Notes under the pieces: generated by a model | Databases searched by the model: none | What the model was told of the DNA's origin: nothing | What the model saw: only the letters and a program-made list of their open reading frames with translations | Position numbers and translations under genes: made by a program | In this document: positions 63,640-64,000 of the stretch, piece by piece | Layout of the letters: the number at the start of each line of letters is the position of its first letter | How positions within the stretch are numbered: position 1 is the stretch's first letter | From: Heligmosomoides polygyrus polygyrus | Taxonomy: Eukaryota; Nematoda; Chromadorea; Rhabditida; Heligmosomidae | Assembly (NCBI GenBank): GCA_947396885.1 | Contig: OX377206.1 | Location: 5,718,658 to 5,782,657, forward strand | Length of the DNA: 64,000 bases | Direction: 5' to 3'

Positions 63640-63895
63640 GATGCGCCATACGCTCTACTTCTACGTCGAGAAGGCTGTTTGGATATGCTTTTGGTCTATA
63701 GAATGGCTACGGTGCTAGCCGATGCACAAATCTCTCCTGTAGCCTTCCCAGACAGATCTCGTACCGGTTCTCGACCCGATAGGGATCGAAGACTTGGTTA
63801 GTCTGAATGGGAAACCCGAACCATGAAGCTTGAATCGGAGTGCACACGACAATCGGCGGCTCTTTCCACTGCACTACCACACGCCATTGTTCTTA
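63640..63895 (-). mobile_element. Full-length-type SINE1 unit ending the array
   Basis: Continues from the last tail unit into the normal SINE1 body (CTTCCCAGACAGATCTCGTA) and head (AACCCGAACCATGAAGC, CTTTCCACTGCACTACCACA). It appears to be the founder whose 3' half was amplified. Confidence 0.75.
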
Positions 63896-64000
63896 AGATG
63901 TATTGTAAACTTACGAATATCGGTATATACCTTTATTACGGCTTTCGTATTGGCGTCGTCGCCTTCTTCAGAGTCTGGAAAATTAGAAGTCATTTGAGAA

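Noticed and set aside
62480..63895. Repeats of regular spacing resembling a CRISPR-like array
   Set aside because: Units are about 158 bp, repeat and spacer are both conserved, and they derive from a eukaryotic SINE.

Overview
This is eukaryotic DNA. The codon use, short introns of about 55-60 nt, (AAAT)n-tailed retroelements and dense mariner, SINE and MITE relics point to a nematode. The RTE-type retrotransposon at 12.8-16.2 kb closely resembles elements I know from hookworms (Ancylostoma/Necator), so a strongylid nematode is the likely source; that is inference from family resemblance, not a search. I see no bacterial operon, CRISPR array, rRNA gene or convincing intact tRNA gene.

The window is mostly a transposon graveyard with a few host exons. 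1-6.3 kb: inverted and direct repeats hold a full-length CR1-like LINE on the minus strand with both ORFs open. 6.9-8.9 kb: host island on the minus strand, with spliced exons of a cysteine-rich secreted protein (C6/DUF281-like), a small Pro/Tyr-rich secreted protein and a possible further exon, separated by MITEs. 9.9-10.7 kb: mariner-type relic and MITE. 12.8-16.2 kb: RTE LINE with a 13-bp target-site duplication and one frameshift. 18.8-23.5 kb: foldback elements whose arms are made of repeated modules of about 133 bp. 24.8-26.9 kb: a decayed mariner containing an inserted host-like exon (membrane protein) with a perfect 54-bp-arm palindrome in its coding sequence, plus a tRNA-derived SINE. 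27-46 kb: many SINE copies, two mariners with clean TIRs and TA duplications, MITEs, and an isolated 26-bp-arm hairpin. 48-56 kb: ATTCGAAT-rich hAT-type MITEs, a run of TTA-targeting MITEs, an inverted pair of tRNA-like SINE heads. 59.7-61.4 kb: an RTE fragment inside a mariner inside a SINE. 62.5-63.9 kb: the 3' half of the main SINE amplified into a tandem array of about 158 bp per unit.

There is no gene pathway to describe. The elements interact as parasites and hosts of one another: SINEs supply target sites (two different MITEs sit at the same TTA of the SINE consensus), (AAAT)-tailed SINEs probably borrow LINE machinery, and LINE or mariner insertion dates the layers. Repeat assignments and orientations are read by eye; boundaries without a stated duplication are approximate to about 10-20 bp.
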